A program made the translations under genes and the position numbers. This document shows positions 22,263-33,238 of a DNA stretch of 64,000 nucleotides, one piece after another. The stretch comes from Quercus robur (Eukaryota; Streptophyta; Magnoliopsida; Fagales; Fagaceae), in NCBI RefSeq assembly GCF_932294415.1, contig NC_065545.1, positions 43,438,327 to 43,502,326 on the forward strand. The letters run 5' to 3'. Within the stretch, counting starts at the first letter, position 1. Every line of letters begins with the position of its first letter. The notes under the pieces were generated by a model, which did not search any database, was not told where the DNA came from, and was given only the letters and a program-made list of their open reading frames with translations.

Positions 22263-22987
22263 TAGGGATGACAATTTTGCCCCTCCTTGCTTTACCCCAC
22301 GCAGGTTTTCCCCGCCCCGTAAAAGTCGTGGGGCGGGGATGGGGTGAGATTTTAGCCCCGCAAAGGTCGCGGGGCGGGGATGGGTTTAGACTTTTTTAAA
22401 CCTAACACGCCCCGCCTCACCCCTCATTGATAAGGGTTAAATTGTAAAATTTTCATACCCTAAAACCTTACTATATAAACAAACATATCATCAACTTATT
22501 TTATTCTACCCAAGATTTCTACCTTTTTTTTTCCTCTAACAAAGTTGAAAATAAGGTACCAATTTTAATATTTTCGTTTGTCTTTATTATAAAAAAAAAA
22601 TTATATACTATTGAATCATTAATTTTGTATTATGAGATTTTTGTTGTTGTTGTGATATTGTCTTGTTAAACACTTTATAATAATATTATTCAATTTTTGC
22701 TAAAAATTAGTTTGATTTGATGAGATAAATTTATTTTTAATTTCAAGTATATTTTTATTAATGAAACAAGTTTTATTGAAAATAATTGCAATAGTTGTGT
22801 ATAAATTAACAAGAAGTAGAATTTTACGGGGTGGGGTGGGGCTTCGTGGGGCCTTAAGGGGCGGGGATGGGGCAAGAAAATTTTCCCCGTCATGTGGGGC
22901 GGGGCGGGGATGTGGTAAGACAAAATCATGCGGGGCGGGGGCGAAGACCCCATCCATTAGACCCGCCTCGCCCTATTGCCATCCCTA
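22263..22987. mobile_element. Non-autonomous hAT element, GC-rich ends, 8-bp TSD
   Basis: The left end TAGGGATGACAAT and right end ATTGCCATCCCTA are inverted with one mismatch. The flanks are GTCTGAAG (22255-22262) and GTCCGAAG (22988-22995). Both subterminal regions are rich in GGGGCGGGGATGGGG or its complement, around an AT-rich core. No transposase frame is present. It is nested in the 21842-23990 element. Confidence 0.82.
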
Positions 22988-23235
22988 GTCCGAAGAAACT
23001 GAGATGAGATTGAAAATTATTTTGGCTTTTGTAACTATATTTTGAGAGCTTGTACGTGTATTTATAATTGCTATACAAATTACAATTTATTTGGATATAT
23101 AGATAACAATTTATTTAAATTTTAGATAGCAAATAATAACTAGCTTGGCTTGTAGATATCTTCTATAGAGTTTGAATTGATTCTGTATACTCTTGTTCTT
23201 TAGCTTTATTTGTTAAGGAATGAGATTGTCTTGAT

Positions 23236-23757
23236 CAGGAACGGACCTAGAATTTTAAGTTGGGGGCGGAGTATAAGCAAAAAAAAAAAAAATTGGTTAC
23301 TAAGCAGTTGATTTTCTCATGATCTACAAATCAAATAAGAATTAAATATATTATCTCTCACAAAAGGACTAATTGTATTAATTATAAATTTAATATTTTT
23401 CAATTTGTAGATTTACTAGTTTTCAATTATAAATTTATCTAATTTAAAATTGTTAGTTATAGTATGAGTTAGCAATGTGGGCTAGTGATATTTTTATTTT
23501 ATTATGTATTTTTCTTTGTCTCTTTATCTCCATATTTTTCTTTTCATTTTTTCTTCTTCTTGAATTTGGTTTGCAAACATAGGTTAAAACTTAAAATGGG
23601 TAATGGGTTTTAATTTTTTTTTTTGGGTTGGGCTGGGCTATATAAGCTAATATCTTTGGGGAGGGGGGCCCAATATAAAAAAAACCCCAAAATATATCTA
23701 ATAATATATATTTTTTATTTGGGCCAGGGGGGCCAAGCACCTTTGGGTCCGTCCCTA
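23236..23757. mobile_element. Non-autonomous hAT element, perfect 8-bp TSD
   Basis: The left end CAGGAACGGACC and right end GGTCCGTCCCTA form imperfect 12-bp inverted termini. GTCTTGAT flanks both sides exactly (23228-23235 and 23758-23765). The 522-bp body is AT-rich with a GGGCTGGGCTATATAAGC / GGGGGGCC region at the right. It is nested in the 21842-23990 element. Confidence 0.82.
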
Positions 23758-24429
23758 GTCTTGATAATTTCTTGGTTTCATTGCCAGTATCATTTTTTTT
23801 ATAGGTCTCTCTCTCTCTCTCAAAATTTGGTTTAGATGTTTGTTTGTTTTCTTTTTCCAAATGAAGTTTATGTGTGTGGCAGTACCGTTAAGTGACTAAC
23901 AGGAAGACTAACAGATGGTTCTATTTGGCACATGTGTGAAGTTTAAGGAGTAAATTGGTTAAAATAAAAGTTTAGAGGGTGTAATGGCCACCACTGCAAA
24001 ATTCAGGGAGTTTCTTGGCATTTTTCCTAAGAATTTACTCTGAGTAAAATTTTATTACCAAGAGCTTTTAAAATTTTAAAATAAGTTTTGTTATTTATTT
24101 TATATTAATTTAATAATTTATGTTCTTTATTTTTTACCATCTATTCTATTATTAGTATAAACTTTCAGGTAAGATTACAAAATATTATGAACTGTAGTAA
24201 GGGAAAAAAACGGAGGTGTATATTAAGTTATTTTTTAAAATTTTATTTTAGAAACGTGTATATTAAGTTTTATTTTTTTTAGAAGAAGTTTGGTGCTTAT
24301 TATTAAGGGAGTGTTTAAATTAATCAGCCTATGGAAACAAGTTCAACATCTGGTGGTATATCTTCCATTCAAACTAACAAAGGGTAGAATTCAAAACTCT
24401 CCCTGCAAGTGAGTGAGACACATAATTAC

Positions 24430-25080
24430 AATGGCTACACAATTGAGTGTCTTTCACATACGATATGTCCTAAGTGAGCCAAGGAATTGGAGTTTGTTTG
24501 CAAAATATCAAGTAAATATTGATCTGAAAGTCTCCCTCCAAAACAATTCTGTCAACATTGATCTCCAAAGTTAAATCTAGTGCCCTCCTTGCTGCCAGGG
24601 CCACTACTTCAATGTCTGTGAATGGTAGACAATGGTGCCATGACCAAGCCAACATTTGACTACGCCAAGCCCGCATAATTTTCTTGTTCGAAATTTATTT
24701 TATACAAGGAAGGTGGAAGGGTCAAGGGTGGACCAAACTGTTGTCGAGATTGATGAGCGTCCAGGGTTTGGCAGTACAATAAGGAGATGAAAATTCCAGT
24801 CGTTGCTCTTTCACCTGTTTAAGAAGCTAGCCAAGTGGACATATCTGTTTATCCAGTTGAAGATTATTCCTCCAGTTCCAAGAGAAGAGCTTGGGGTAGG
24901 ATACACCCCCATTAGATCGATGAAGGATGTGCTCTATTGCTGAAAGCTACTGTTCCAGAGTTTGGCTTGATTCCAAATATCCTCAGGTTTTGGGCATTCA
25001 TAAAGAGCATGTGTCAGTATCGATCACATCCTCCTGTTGGTCTTGGCATAAGTCACAAACACCATTTCTAATCACATGAC
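24430..25080 (-). mobile_element. LINE 3' remnant: zf-RVT piece and RNase H-like piece
   Basis: On the minus strand, 24676-24470 encodes an RNase H-like segment (EVVALAARRALDLTLEINVD, then RIVLEGDFQ) typical of plant LINE-associated RVT_3 domains. Upstream on that strand (25080-24900) the zf-RVT style VIRNGVCDLCQD and DTDTCSL is readable with stops. It is short, broken and separate from the LINE at 25190-30335. Confidence 0.6.
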
Positions 25081-25189
25081 GCCTTTTAAGTTAAGTGCTA
25101 GATTCTTTCTCAGAAGAAAAAAAAAGGTTAAGTGCTTCATTAAAAAAAAGTTTTTTTTTTTAATAATTATTATATGAATAAAATAAGCG

Positions 25190-25453
25190 CCTCTTATATT
25201 AACCAAAATAACAATTCAATTCAAAACAAACATAGTATTGCCAACTTGAGACCAAACCAAACAAACCTAGGCCTCAAAACAACAGAGTCACCTCTAAGTC
25301 TTACACGATTGGGTTGGATTTTCATTTTTATACACCAATTGCAAATAGTTTAGTAGGGATGAAGCCACTTGCTCATGATCATTCAATATACTCCTCATAT
25401 CACCAAATGATCTTCTGAAATCACAAAACATGCATATGGTTCCTCAATCTCCA
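25190..25453 (-). mobile_element. Old LINE remnant, downstream half, split by an LTR element
   Basis: Read on the minus strand, the piece continues a LINE C-terminus from 29983. The motif VYHLWRLRNHMH is restored in frame when the LTR element (25454-29977) and one CTCCA copy are removed. YHLWRLRN resembles the YHIWRERN motif of plant LINE ends. Several stops show that it is long dead. Confidence 0.55.
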
Positions 25454-25747
25454 TGTTAGAGATATATTAGCCCAATGTAATAGGCCTAAGCCCATTTCTA
25501 CTTGTACTAGTAGTCTAGGGTTTGGTTGCCTATATATACTAATGTTAGAGTTTATTGTAATACCAGTTATTGTACTACACTCTTATACAATAAAGATATA
25601 GCCCTTAAGAGTTTCCTCCATGGACATAGGCCGACAAGGCTGAACCACGTAACCCTCGTGTTCTCAGTGTTCCTATTTTATACTTCATTTTCCACATCCA
25701 CTTTAGTATATACAACATGGTATAATGCGATGCTAATGTATTTAACA
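25454..25747 (+). repeat. 5' LTR (294 bp) of the 25454-29977 element
   Basis: It begins TGTTAGAGATATATTAG and ends TGTATTTAACA. A TATA-like CCTATATATACTA and the polyadenylation-like AATAAAGATATAG lie inside. It is followed directly by the first three bases of the primer-binding site (TGG), then by the solo LTR insertion. Confidence 0.85.
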
Positions 25748-25750
25748 TGG

Positions 25751-27072
25751 TGTGGGTTCTTTTTTTGGATAATACCTAGGTCCAAGTAGAAACAAGGATC
25801 CTGGGCCTTATACTTGTTGTTTGGTAGACTGGGCTTGGTTCACCGCAACTATATTGGGTTGATTACGAACCAAGTTGTGCATAAAACATGGATCCTACAA
25901 TACATACACACTTATACATACAAAATATATACGTATTGCACAGCAGGGAACAATAAAGAATGATATAAGTAAAAGGAAAACGTTAGGAGTCCTCAAAATA
26001 ATAAATAATACTTCATTATTTCTTGAGTTTCTAATACATTATGTCTTTTGCATTGGGATATGTTACAAGGTTCAAATAAGTTCAAAAGTCACAGACTTAA
26101 ATAACTCTTTTAGGCTTCTAAGACTTGTGAGGTTTGAATCCCTGTGAATCTAAGTGTATCCCCTAGTGTTTATCTTAGGATCTCGGACAGTGTTTTCCCA
26201 CTTTTCTCCCTTTTTGAATCTTAAGGAAGTTTTTCAAAGGTTTTTTAGGTTCCGATCAGTTATTGCTGATGACTTATCTCCCTTTTATAGCAACTTTTTA
26301 GGGTTTTTGGTGTACCATTGATTCCCTCCATTTGCTGCCCTGAGTACAGAACCAATGTTGTGTCAGCAACATTGGTGGCTGGTCCATTCCTTATTTTCTC
26401 ACTATTTTCCCCTTTTGAGGTTTCCCTTCGAAAAGTCCTCAGCTGACCTTCCCCTTTTGGGGGTTCTAGGGACTGACTTTTAATCTATTTTTCCAAGGTT
26501 TCTAGAGAGGCTTTTTAGAACCTCCCTTTTAGCTATTTTATCCTTTGTCTTTTTTCTCTAAATAGGCAGATTCCCCCCTGTCAGGCTGAAAGATCCCCAG
26601 CCACCTTCTTTAATGGTTCACTTTGCTGCTCTTCCCGAGGTACCAAGCTTCCCTTCATAGGTGTTGGTTCCTAAGTCATTATCTATTTCCAAAACCTTTT
26701 TTTCTGGGTTGTAGGTGACTGATGGGATATGTCTTTCTTTGTTCCTTATGTCTATGAGCATGCTTCTCTAAGCTGTCCATCTCCTAGCTGATTCTTTCCT
26801 ACATTTCTCGAGGATCCCCTCCCTGGTTCTGGTAGTTCCTCAGTATCCTGGTCCAGTCTTTTTCTGGGCTCCTTGGGGGTTCTTCTCATAGAGGCTAGGC
26901 CAAGCTTCCTCTGCTTTTTTCTTCCTTTTCTAAGGCCCAAGGCTTACCCATTTATGAGCTTGGGCTTCCTTTTACCTATTTTAAATGGGCCTTGGCTTAT
27001 GGATTGAGACTTTCTATCCTTAAGGGCTCATTAGTTTTGGATTTCAATATTTGTAATATTTTGGACTCAACA
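25751..27072 (+). mobile_element. Solo LTR (1,322 bp) inserted in a primer-binding site, TSD CATGG
   Basis: It starts TGTGGGTTC and ends GACTCAACA. CATGG flanks both sides (25746-25750 and 27073-27077). No internal retrotransposon region or second LTR is present, which fits a solo LTR left by LTR-LTR recombination. The insertion split AACA|TGGTATCAGAGC of the host element, and the right-hand TSD copy rebuilds the full primer-binding site. It is unrelated by eye to the other LTRs here. Confidence 0.75.
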
Positions 27073-27074
27073 CA

Positions 27075-27086
27075 TGGTATCAGAGC
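27075..27086 (+). promoter_or_regulatory. Primer-binding site (tRNA-iMet type) of the LTR element
   Basis: TGGTATCAGAGC is the standard plant Copia-type sequence complementary to initiator tRNA-Met. It is now 1.3 kb from its LTR because of the solo-LTR insertion. Confidence 0.8.
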
Positions 27087-28083
27087 CAGGTTTCATTCTT
27101 AGCATTAAACAACTATCTCTACACAGTAAAGAAGTTTCCTACATGCACAACACAGATCCACCACAGTGCCATTGCTTGCCCATAGATCTGGACTCCATGG
27201 CTTCACACAGCTCCCATGGAACTACTGTTGTTGTCTCACTGCCATGTATCTGATCTCTTAAGCATGCCGTGCCTCCCCTTTTAGATCTATGCAAATTAAA
27301 CCTTCGTTTGACGAAACCAACCACACAAATGTGCTCCTCGGCCTACCTCGACCAAAACCCAAGAAACTCGTCCCCATCAGCAGCCACACGCGCCTCCACG
27401 CACCGATATAGGCTTCGGCCTTCCTCACACACATCGCCAAGGATTCTTAACTCTCTGATCAGATTCTGGTCACACGCATCGCCATGTAGGCCTTATTGTT
27501 TCGATCTACGAAGCCCGAGAATTTAGCCCTTATTTGATGTTGCACAGGCCTACACGCGCCTCCTGGAGTTCCTGCCATGCGTCGTCGCATCCATCCACGT
27601 GCCGAAAAACAACTTCATCCTTCATCTGACGTCTTCCATGACGTGTCACCGGATGACGTCATTAGGTGACACGTCAACCCTAGCCGACGTCACCATCCAA
27701 TCAGCCCTAGTTAGGTCATTAGCCACGTAAGCTCGCCACATCAGTAGTGTTGCCTTGTCAGCACCACGTCACCTAACTGACCGTTGACCTGGACCGACCC
27801 ACCCCGGACATCAGGATCTGACTCGCGGACCCGTTGACTTTAACTTTTGCGTTGACCTTTTACCAAAAGTTAAAATTTTCAAAAGGGCCTATCTTGCTTA
27901 GTTTTTTGTGTAGATTCCAATTTTGGACTCCGTTTCTTCATTTGAAACTCTGAAATTGGTCAATTGACACATTCTTCATTGTGGTTTCTTCAAAAGCATT
28001 CTTCAAGGTATCTTCAAGAGATCTTCTCGTGCTTATCTAACCTCAAGCCTTCATCAAGCCTTTGCCTTGAGTTTAAGGGAAGG

Positions 28084-28477
28084 TGTTAGAGACATATTAG
28101 CCTAATATAATAGGTCTAAACCTATTCCTATTTATATTAGTAGTCTAGGGTTTAGTTGCCTATATATACTCATGTTAAGGTGTTAGAGACATATTAGCCT
28201 AATATAATAGGTCTAAACCTATTCCTACTTATACTAGTAGTCTAGGGTTTAGTTACCTATATATACTCATGTTAGGGTTCATTGTAACACAAGTTATTGT
28301 ACTACACTTTTATACAATAAAGATGTAGCCTTTAAGGTTTTCCTCCGTAGATGTAGGCCGACAAGGTTAAACCATGTAATCCTCGTGTTCTAAGTGTTCC
28401 TATTCTATACTTCTCCTTCCGCATCCATTCTAACATATATAACATGATATAACAAATTGCGTTGCTAATATATTTAA
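28084..28477 (+). repeat. 3' LTR with internal 97-bp tandem duplication
   Basis: TGTTAGAGACATATTAGCC occurs at 28084 and again at 28181. The first 97 bp (28084-28180) is a duplicate of the LTR start. From 28181 the sequence aligns with the 5' LTR to TATATTTAA. The last two bases (CA) lie beyond the Mutator element at 29976-29977. Confidence 0.8.
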
Positions 28478-29966
28478 GGTGAAAAACCCATTTTAGTCCC
28501 TACATTTTTATGTGATTTCCACTTTGGTCCCTAACTTTTTTTTCCACCGATTTTAGTCCCTATCCTGGAAAACGCGTCCCGTTTTAGTCCTGACATTACA
28601 TCAGAGACGGAAATTGCACAGCTGGCAAACGGAAAAAATTAAAATTATTAAAATAATGCCTACTGTGTCCACGTGGCTTTCCACGTCAGCCTCTAAATTA
28701 AAAAAATTAATTTTAACTAAATTAAAAACAGAAAAAAAAACCGAACCTAGCAAGAACAACAAATTTAAAACCCAACAAATTTAAAACCCAACAAGAACAA
28801 GATCAACAAAACACAAACCTAGCAAATTTAAAACCCAAAAAATTTAAATTTAAACCCATATTTCAAACCCCCACACCACAAAACACTCCGGAATCCACCA
28901 TACCCACGGCTACATCACACCCACACTGACATCGGAAGATTGGAAGCGTGTTCGTTTACCCGTCGTTGCAATTCAAGAGCTTCCAATCAATTTTGAGCCG
29001 GAAGATCGGAATATCGTCGCACCAGTTCTTGGTCTAAATCGACGCCAATATAGGCGGAGTGGGAGGAGACGGCGCGAGTTGCCACCAGCGAAGACTGGTT
29101 CTTCCTCGTGGTCTTGAAGCGATACGGTGCAAGAGGCGACGAAGAACGCAGAGTCGGAGAGAGCTTCACGAAGACGAAGACGAAGAACAACAACAACAAC
29201 AACAACGCTACGATTCTTCTTCTTCGATGAGTTTCGTACAGAGAATGAGCAAGAAACCCAAACCCACCGATCTACAAAACGATTTCCATGACCAAAGACC
29301 CAAAACCCAAGACCCACAATCTCCACCATGAAAGCACCTCCATGCAAACCCACATCCCAGGCAAACACGAGCAAGAAGAAAGCAGTGTTGGCTAAGAGAG
29401 GAGATGGTTTTGTTGTCAAGTGAGGTTGATTTCGTTTGGGTTTGATAGTTTTGAATCTGAGGTTGGAGGTGGTTTGGTTTCAACTCTAAGGTTTGGATCT
29501 GAGGTTTGTGTTTGGTTTCTCAGAAAGTATAAGAAAATTTGGGTTTTGAGTTTGGGGGCTGAAAATCTGGATTTGATTTTTGTGTTTGATGTTTTGGTGG
29601 TGTGGGGGTTTGAAATATGGGTTTGAATTTAATTTTTTGGGTTTTAAATTTGCTGGGTTTTAAATTTGTTGTTCTTGTTGGGTTTGGTTTTTATTTCTGT
29701 TTTTAATTTTTTTATTTAGTTAGAATTAATAAATTAATTTTTTTAATTTAGAGGCTGACGTGGAAAGCCACGTGGACATAGTCGGCATTATTTTAATATT
29801 TTTAATTTTTTCCATTTGCCAGTTGTGCAATTTCCGTCTTTGATGTAACGTCAGGGACTAAAACGAGACGCATTTTCCAGGATAGGGACTAAAATTGGTG
29901 GAAAAAAAGTTAGGGACCAAAGTGGGAATCGCATGAAAATATAGAGACTAAAATGGATTTTTCGCC
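28478..29966. mobile_element. Pack-MULE: Mutator-like element with about 400-bp TIRs and 9-bp TSD
   Basis: GGTGAAAAACCCATTTTAG at the left matches the inverted right end GGCGAAAAATCCATTTTAG. The arms (about 28478-28885 and 29596-29966) stay alignable at roughly 90 percent and include CCACGTGGCTTTCCACGTCAG. TATATTTAA flanks both sides exactly (28469-28477 and 29967-29975). There is no transposase. The central 700 bp is less AT-rich and carries a host gene fragment. Long TIRs, a 9-bp TSD and captured coding sequence together define a Pack-MULE. Confidence 0.85.
28930..29215 (+). pseudogene. Captured host gene fragment inside the Pack-MULE
   Basis: From 28939 a frame reads IGSVFVYPSLQFKSFQSIL, continuing SRKIGISSHQFLV before a stop. 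In a different frame, 29075-29125 reads ARVATSEDWFFLVVLKRYGA. Together these resemble the N-terminal region of a plant family of unknown function that I recall as DUF7138 (members with IG..V..PSL.FK.FQ..LS..IGIS followed by CFFLVVLKR). One frameshift separates the halves. An AAC repeat (about 29187-29206) follows. The family name is from memory and needs a search; that the segment is captured coding sequence is the firmer part. Confidence 0.45.
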
Positions 29967-29982
29967 TATATTTAACACTCCA

Positions 29983-30335
29983 TAAATGATAAACTGTTGC
30001 TACAACCACAACTCTCCTCATTCTATCCACAAATTAAGGTTTTTCTCCATAGTAGCAAGTTTACCCAATAACAAGGATCAAGCTTACCGAGGCAACACCA
30101 ACCCAGACCCTTTGATAGAAAAAACAGTCAAAAAACACGTACTCTCTAACCTATTTCCATAGAAGACACACAGTTAATATCCCTGCAAGCGCCATGTGAT
30201 CAATTTACTTCCACCAATTTACTTAATTATGCTCTTCTAGCTCTAAGTACCAGGTAGAGCTACAAGAGAAGATGTCATTCGTAGAAAGAACCCAATTCAC
30301 CTTATCACAGTCATGGAGCAGCAACTTACAAGAAT
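29983..30335 (-). mobile_element. Old LINE remnant, upstream half, split by an LTR element
   Basis: The minus strand gives broken zf-RVT-like pieces: DKVNWVLSTNDIFSCSSTW near 30310-30250, then VVVVATVYHLW at the insertion border. It continues into 25453-25190 once the LTR element is removed. Confidence 0.5.
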
Positions 30336-30992
30336 CTTTTTGAATTGATCTCACTGTATATGTTCAATGAGGTCTCCAATGAACGCTACTATGCATTAAT
30401 TAATACAGTCAACACTTTAGTTTGAGAGCCAATCAAAATTCCTTGGATGTCAATTATCAGCACATTGACATATGACTATCATCACCAATGAGCCATTTGA
30501 AGAAAGGCCTAACTCCATGTTTAACTTTGAGAATTTACCTCCAGTCCCGGGAAGAATTTTGAGGGATTGACTTCCTAAAACTTCATTCCCTTACGGACAT
30601 ACCTATTAAGTATTAACCCAAGTAATCCATATTGAACCAGTTTTAGCAAAGACACTCTAAACATGTTTAGCAATAGCAGCCTTATTCCAGTCTTTAATTA
30701 TTTTAAACTCCAATCTCTTCAGCTTTAGTAACATAAATAAATATGCTTTGAACTTTGTTAATAGTAAACAAAGTTATTTGTTAAAAAATAGTAATTATTT
30801 TTAAAAAGTGTTAATTATTCAAAATATTTCACATATTCAATCTATCTTCTACGTAGATTTGTCTCTTGGTTTTGCTCTCCAATAAAATTATACAGCCAAA
30901 CAAACCAACGGTCTCCAATTGCTTTTAAGCTTATTTTCTCTTCTATCTCTTAGTCTCGCTCTACTGCTGCCTATAAAACCTAATAAATTTAA
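30336..30992. other. Intergenic, no recognisable feature
   Basis: AT-rich sequence with no sustained frame, RNA or repeat that I can identify. Confidence 0.35.
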
Positions 30993-31921
30993 GGCAAAAA
31001 CACGTTCCTACATTTTAGGATCATAGTTAATTTGGTCATTGTTATTTTCAACTTGCAGTCAATTTGGTCTCTACTGTTAACTCACTAATGGAAAATGCCT
31101 ATTTGGCAAACAGTTTGCATTGTTGGTGTTAGATCTAGTTGTTTTTCTTTGTTATTTTTGGTTTTTGTTTCTTAGATCATCAACGACTGTGAAACTTGTA
31201 GATCTAGAGGATTCAGATTCATCACTTTTAGCAACAAGAAGTCAATGGGACAGTGAAGTTTAAACAAAAATATGATTTTGTGTCGACTTTAAGTTTAAAC
31301 CCAACAAAGGGATTTGAAAACGTACGAAGGTTGTCTTCTTCTTCAAGGGCCGATTGTGATCTGGTTTTCGCAAAAGTTGAGTTTGGATGATGGATTGGTT
31401 GGAAAAGAGAGAGAAGGAGGAGGTGCTTGAATATTCAAACAAGGTAGTAGGAAATTGAGCATGAGATAAAGAGTGATATTCCTGGGTTTCATTGTGATTG
31501 TGAAGTGTGGGACTTTTGTGGTGTGGAGATGATGTTAAACTACTGAATTTGGGTTTACGAAAGAAGAACAGTGAATTATTAATTGGCTAAAGAAATTGTA
31601 AGAAAATTAAAATAAAAAAAAAAGAAAATTTTTGGTAAAGAAAAAAAAAAAAAAAAAGCTGATGTGGCTTTTTTTTTGCCATCTAAGTGCTAACGTGGCC
31701 GCTAAAATTTAGACACATTATCATTTCATTTAATATTTTAACATTAAACATGCCAGTAATGTAATTTGTTTGCCATATAGGCATTTTCTATTAGAAATTA
31801 ATGGTAGGAATCAAATTAACTGCAAATTGAAAATAATAGGGACTCAATTGAATAGTGCAAAAATGCAGGGACCAAATTGACTGTGATCCCAAAATGTAAG
31901 GACCAAATTCATATTTTCTCC
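30993..31921. mobile_element. Mutator-like MITE with long TIRs, 9-bp TSD TAAATTTAA
   Basis: The left arm starts GGCAAAAACACGTTCCTACA and the inverted right arm starts GGAGAAAATATGAATTTGG. The arms align for about 130 bp (CATTTTAGGATCATAGTTAA, AACTTGCAGTCAATTTGGTC, GGAAAATGCCTATTTGGC). TAAATTTAA is exact on both sides (30984-30992 and 31922-31930). The interior has no transposase. Confidence 0.78.
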
Positions 31922-32271
31922 TAAATTTAATTAACGCCGGTATCTCATTATTGGTCTTCATAAATTTTTTAGACAAAACTTGATAGATTAATGTGTTTAT
32001 TTATAAATGAAAAAACTCTATTTGTAGACAAAAATCATAGGAAAATTGATGGGTTGAATTTTTCAATGACAAAGCTCTATATGTATACAAAAATCATGCA
32101 AAATGTACAATTGCATATAAAAGTTATGACCTAGGAATTAGTATAACTATTATGAACATCAACTTCTAAAGAAATAATCTCTAGAATATAACTAAAAAAA
32201 AGGCTAACATAATGTGTTTAAATAAAGTCACATAAATATAAGATGGTGCTCAACTTTGACCACAAGCTACT

Positions 32272-32894
32272 TGTGGGGGGAAAAAGACTAATAGGCCCGT
32301 TTGAATATCTATACTGGGCCAGGGGCCCAGTCTATGGAAAAACCCCTCCTCGGTCATGGAAAATCCTCCTCGGATGGATATAACCGAGGGTAAAAAAGGT
32401 AACAAACCATCAATGGCGAAACTCCAGACCGTTCCACAGGACAGGGAAAGCACGAAAGTGAAGAAAGACGACAGATAGAACGAAAGCGTACAAGGGAAGG
32501 CAACCTTTATTGTATTCAGTGCCTTGTGCCTGACACAGCCATACTTCTCTGTCCTTACAACCACTCCCAACAACTGGAGGTAGGGGCGGATGGGACAAGT
32601 ACCTACCCTGGGGACCTTAGTCAGGAGGAGAAAAACGACTATAAAAGGGGAATAAAGAGAAGCAAATGGGGGGATGGATCCCCAACACATCGGAAGCACC
32701 AAGAAAAGCTCCTCGGATTTTGTCGAGGACTAATTCTCTTTGTTAAATTTGGCCTATGGGAAATACCTTGATGGTCGTCATTCATATACTAAAACCCAGT
32801 TCTAGTAACCCACTCTCTACAAATTCATTGTTCAGGGCTCCATGGGTCGGAATCACATAATTGTTGGGCCCGGACCTCAAAACGTGACCCTACA
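32272..32894 (+). repeat. 5' LTR (623 bp)
   Basis: It starts TGTGGGGGGAAAAAGAC and ends AACGTGACCCTACA. It contains a TATA-like CTATAAAAGGGG (32640-32651). Base changes against the 3' LTR are sparse. Confidence 0.88.
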
Positions 32895-33238
32895 ATTGTC
32901 GCCGTCTATGGGAAGAGCTGGAGCGTTAGCAAATGCAACGACCAATCATGGCGGGGTCGAGCTCCTGCCACCAGGAGTCCATCAGAAAGACCGTTGTGAC
33001 AGTGGTACAAGCTACATGAAAGCCCCTCCCTTGTCTCCCAAAACACATCGTCGTTGTCGTCACTCAGCCCCATACTTCGAAGCGTTGATTACGCGGGAAG
33101 GGTTGTTAAGTGAAACGTGGTCCTAGGGGCTTCTGACGTCAGACATTTGCCTCGGGCACCTGACAAGGGGCTAACTCTCGCGGGCTTAGTAGTCCAGTCT
33201 GTTGAATCCCCTACGGAGAGAGAAGTTAATAGCCAAAG

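Larger units (their letters stand above)
21842..23990. mobile_element. Inverted-repeat element hosting two nested hAT elements
   Basis: The left arm (about 21845-21925) reads GCCATTACATTCTCTGAAC, then ACTTCTTAAACTTCACA and TGTGCCAAAT. The right arm (about 23920-23990) is its inverse with scattered changes (GGCACATGTGTGAAGTTTAAG, TTTAGAGGGTGTAATGGCC). Removing the two inner hAT elements leaves an element of roughly 0.9 kb. Its own target duplication was not found, because the left edge is abutted by another hAT relic. The superfamily is unassigned. Confidence 0.6.
25454..29977 (+). mobile_element. Non-autonomous LTR retrotransposon, complete, TSD CTCCA, with two later insertions
   Basis: CTCCA flanks both sides (25449-25453 and 29978-29982), and the ends are TG..CA. 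LTRs lie at 25454-25747 and 28084-28477 (the latter finished by CA at 29976-29977 after an insertion). The primer-binding site TGGTATCAGAGC (27075-27086) matches the initiator-methionine tRNA type used by many Copia elements. A purine tract TTTAAGGGAAGG (28072-28083) precedes the 3' LTR. The original internal region (27087-28071, about 1 kb) has no gag or pol, so the element depended on others. The solo LTR at 25751-27072 and the Mutator element at 28478-29966 are later arrivals. LTR divergence of roughly 15 percent, mostly transitions, suggests an old insertion. Confidence 0.85.

Noticed and set aside
25526..25789. Open frames inside the 5' LTR
   Set aside because: They are explained by LTR sequence and have no resemblance to a known protein.
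28973..29419. 148-aa minus-strand frame with valine repeat
   Set aside because: It is antisense to the captured coding fragment. The valine run is the complement of an AAC repeat.
32250..32702. 150-aa minus-strand frame, repeated at 35129-35617 as 162 aa
   Set aside because: Both lie in the two LTRs of the same element, so the repetition is due to the LTRs. No domain is recognisable.
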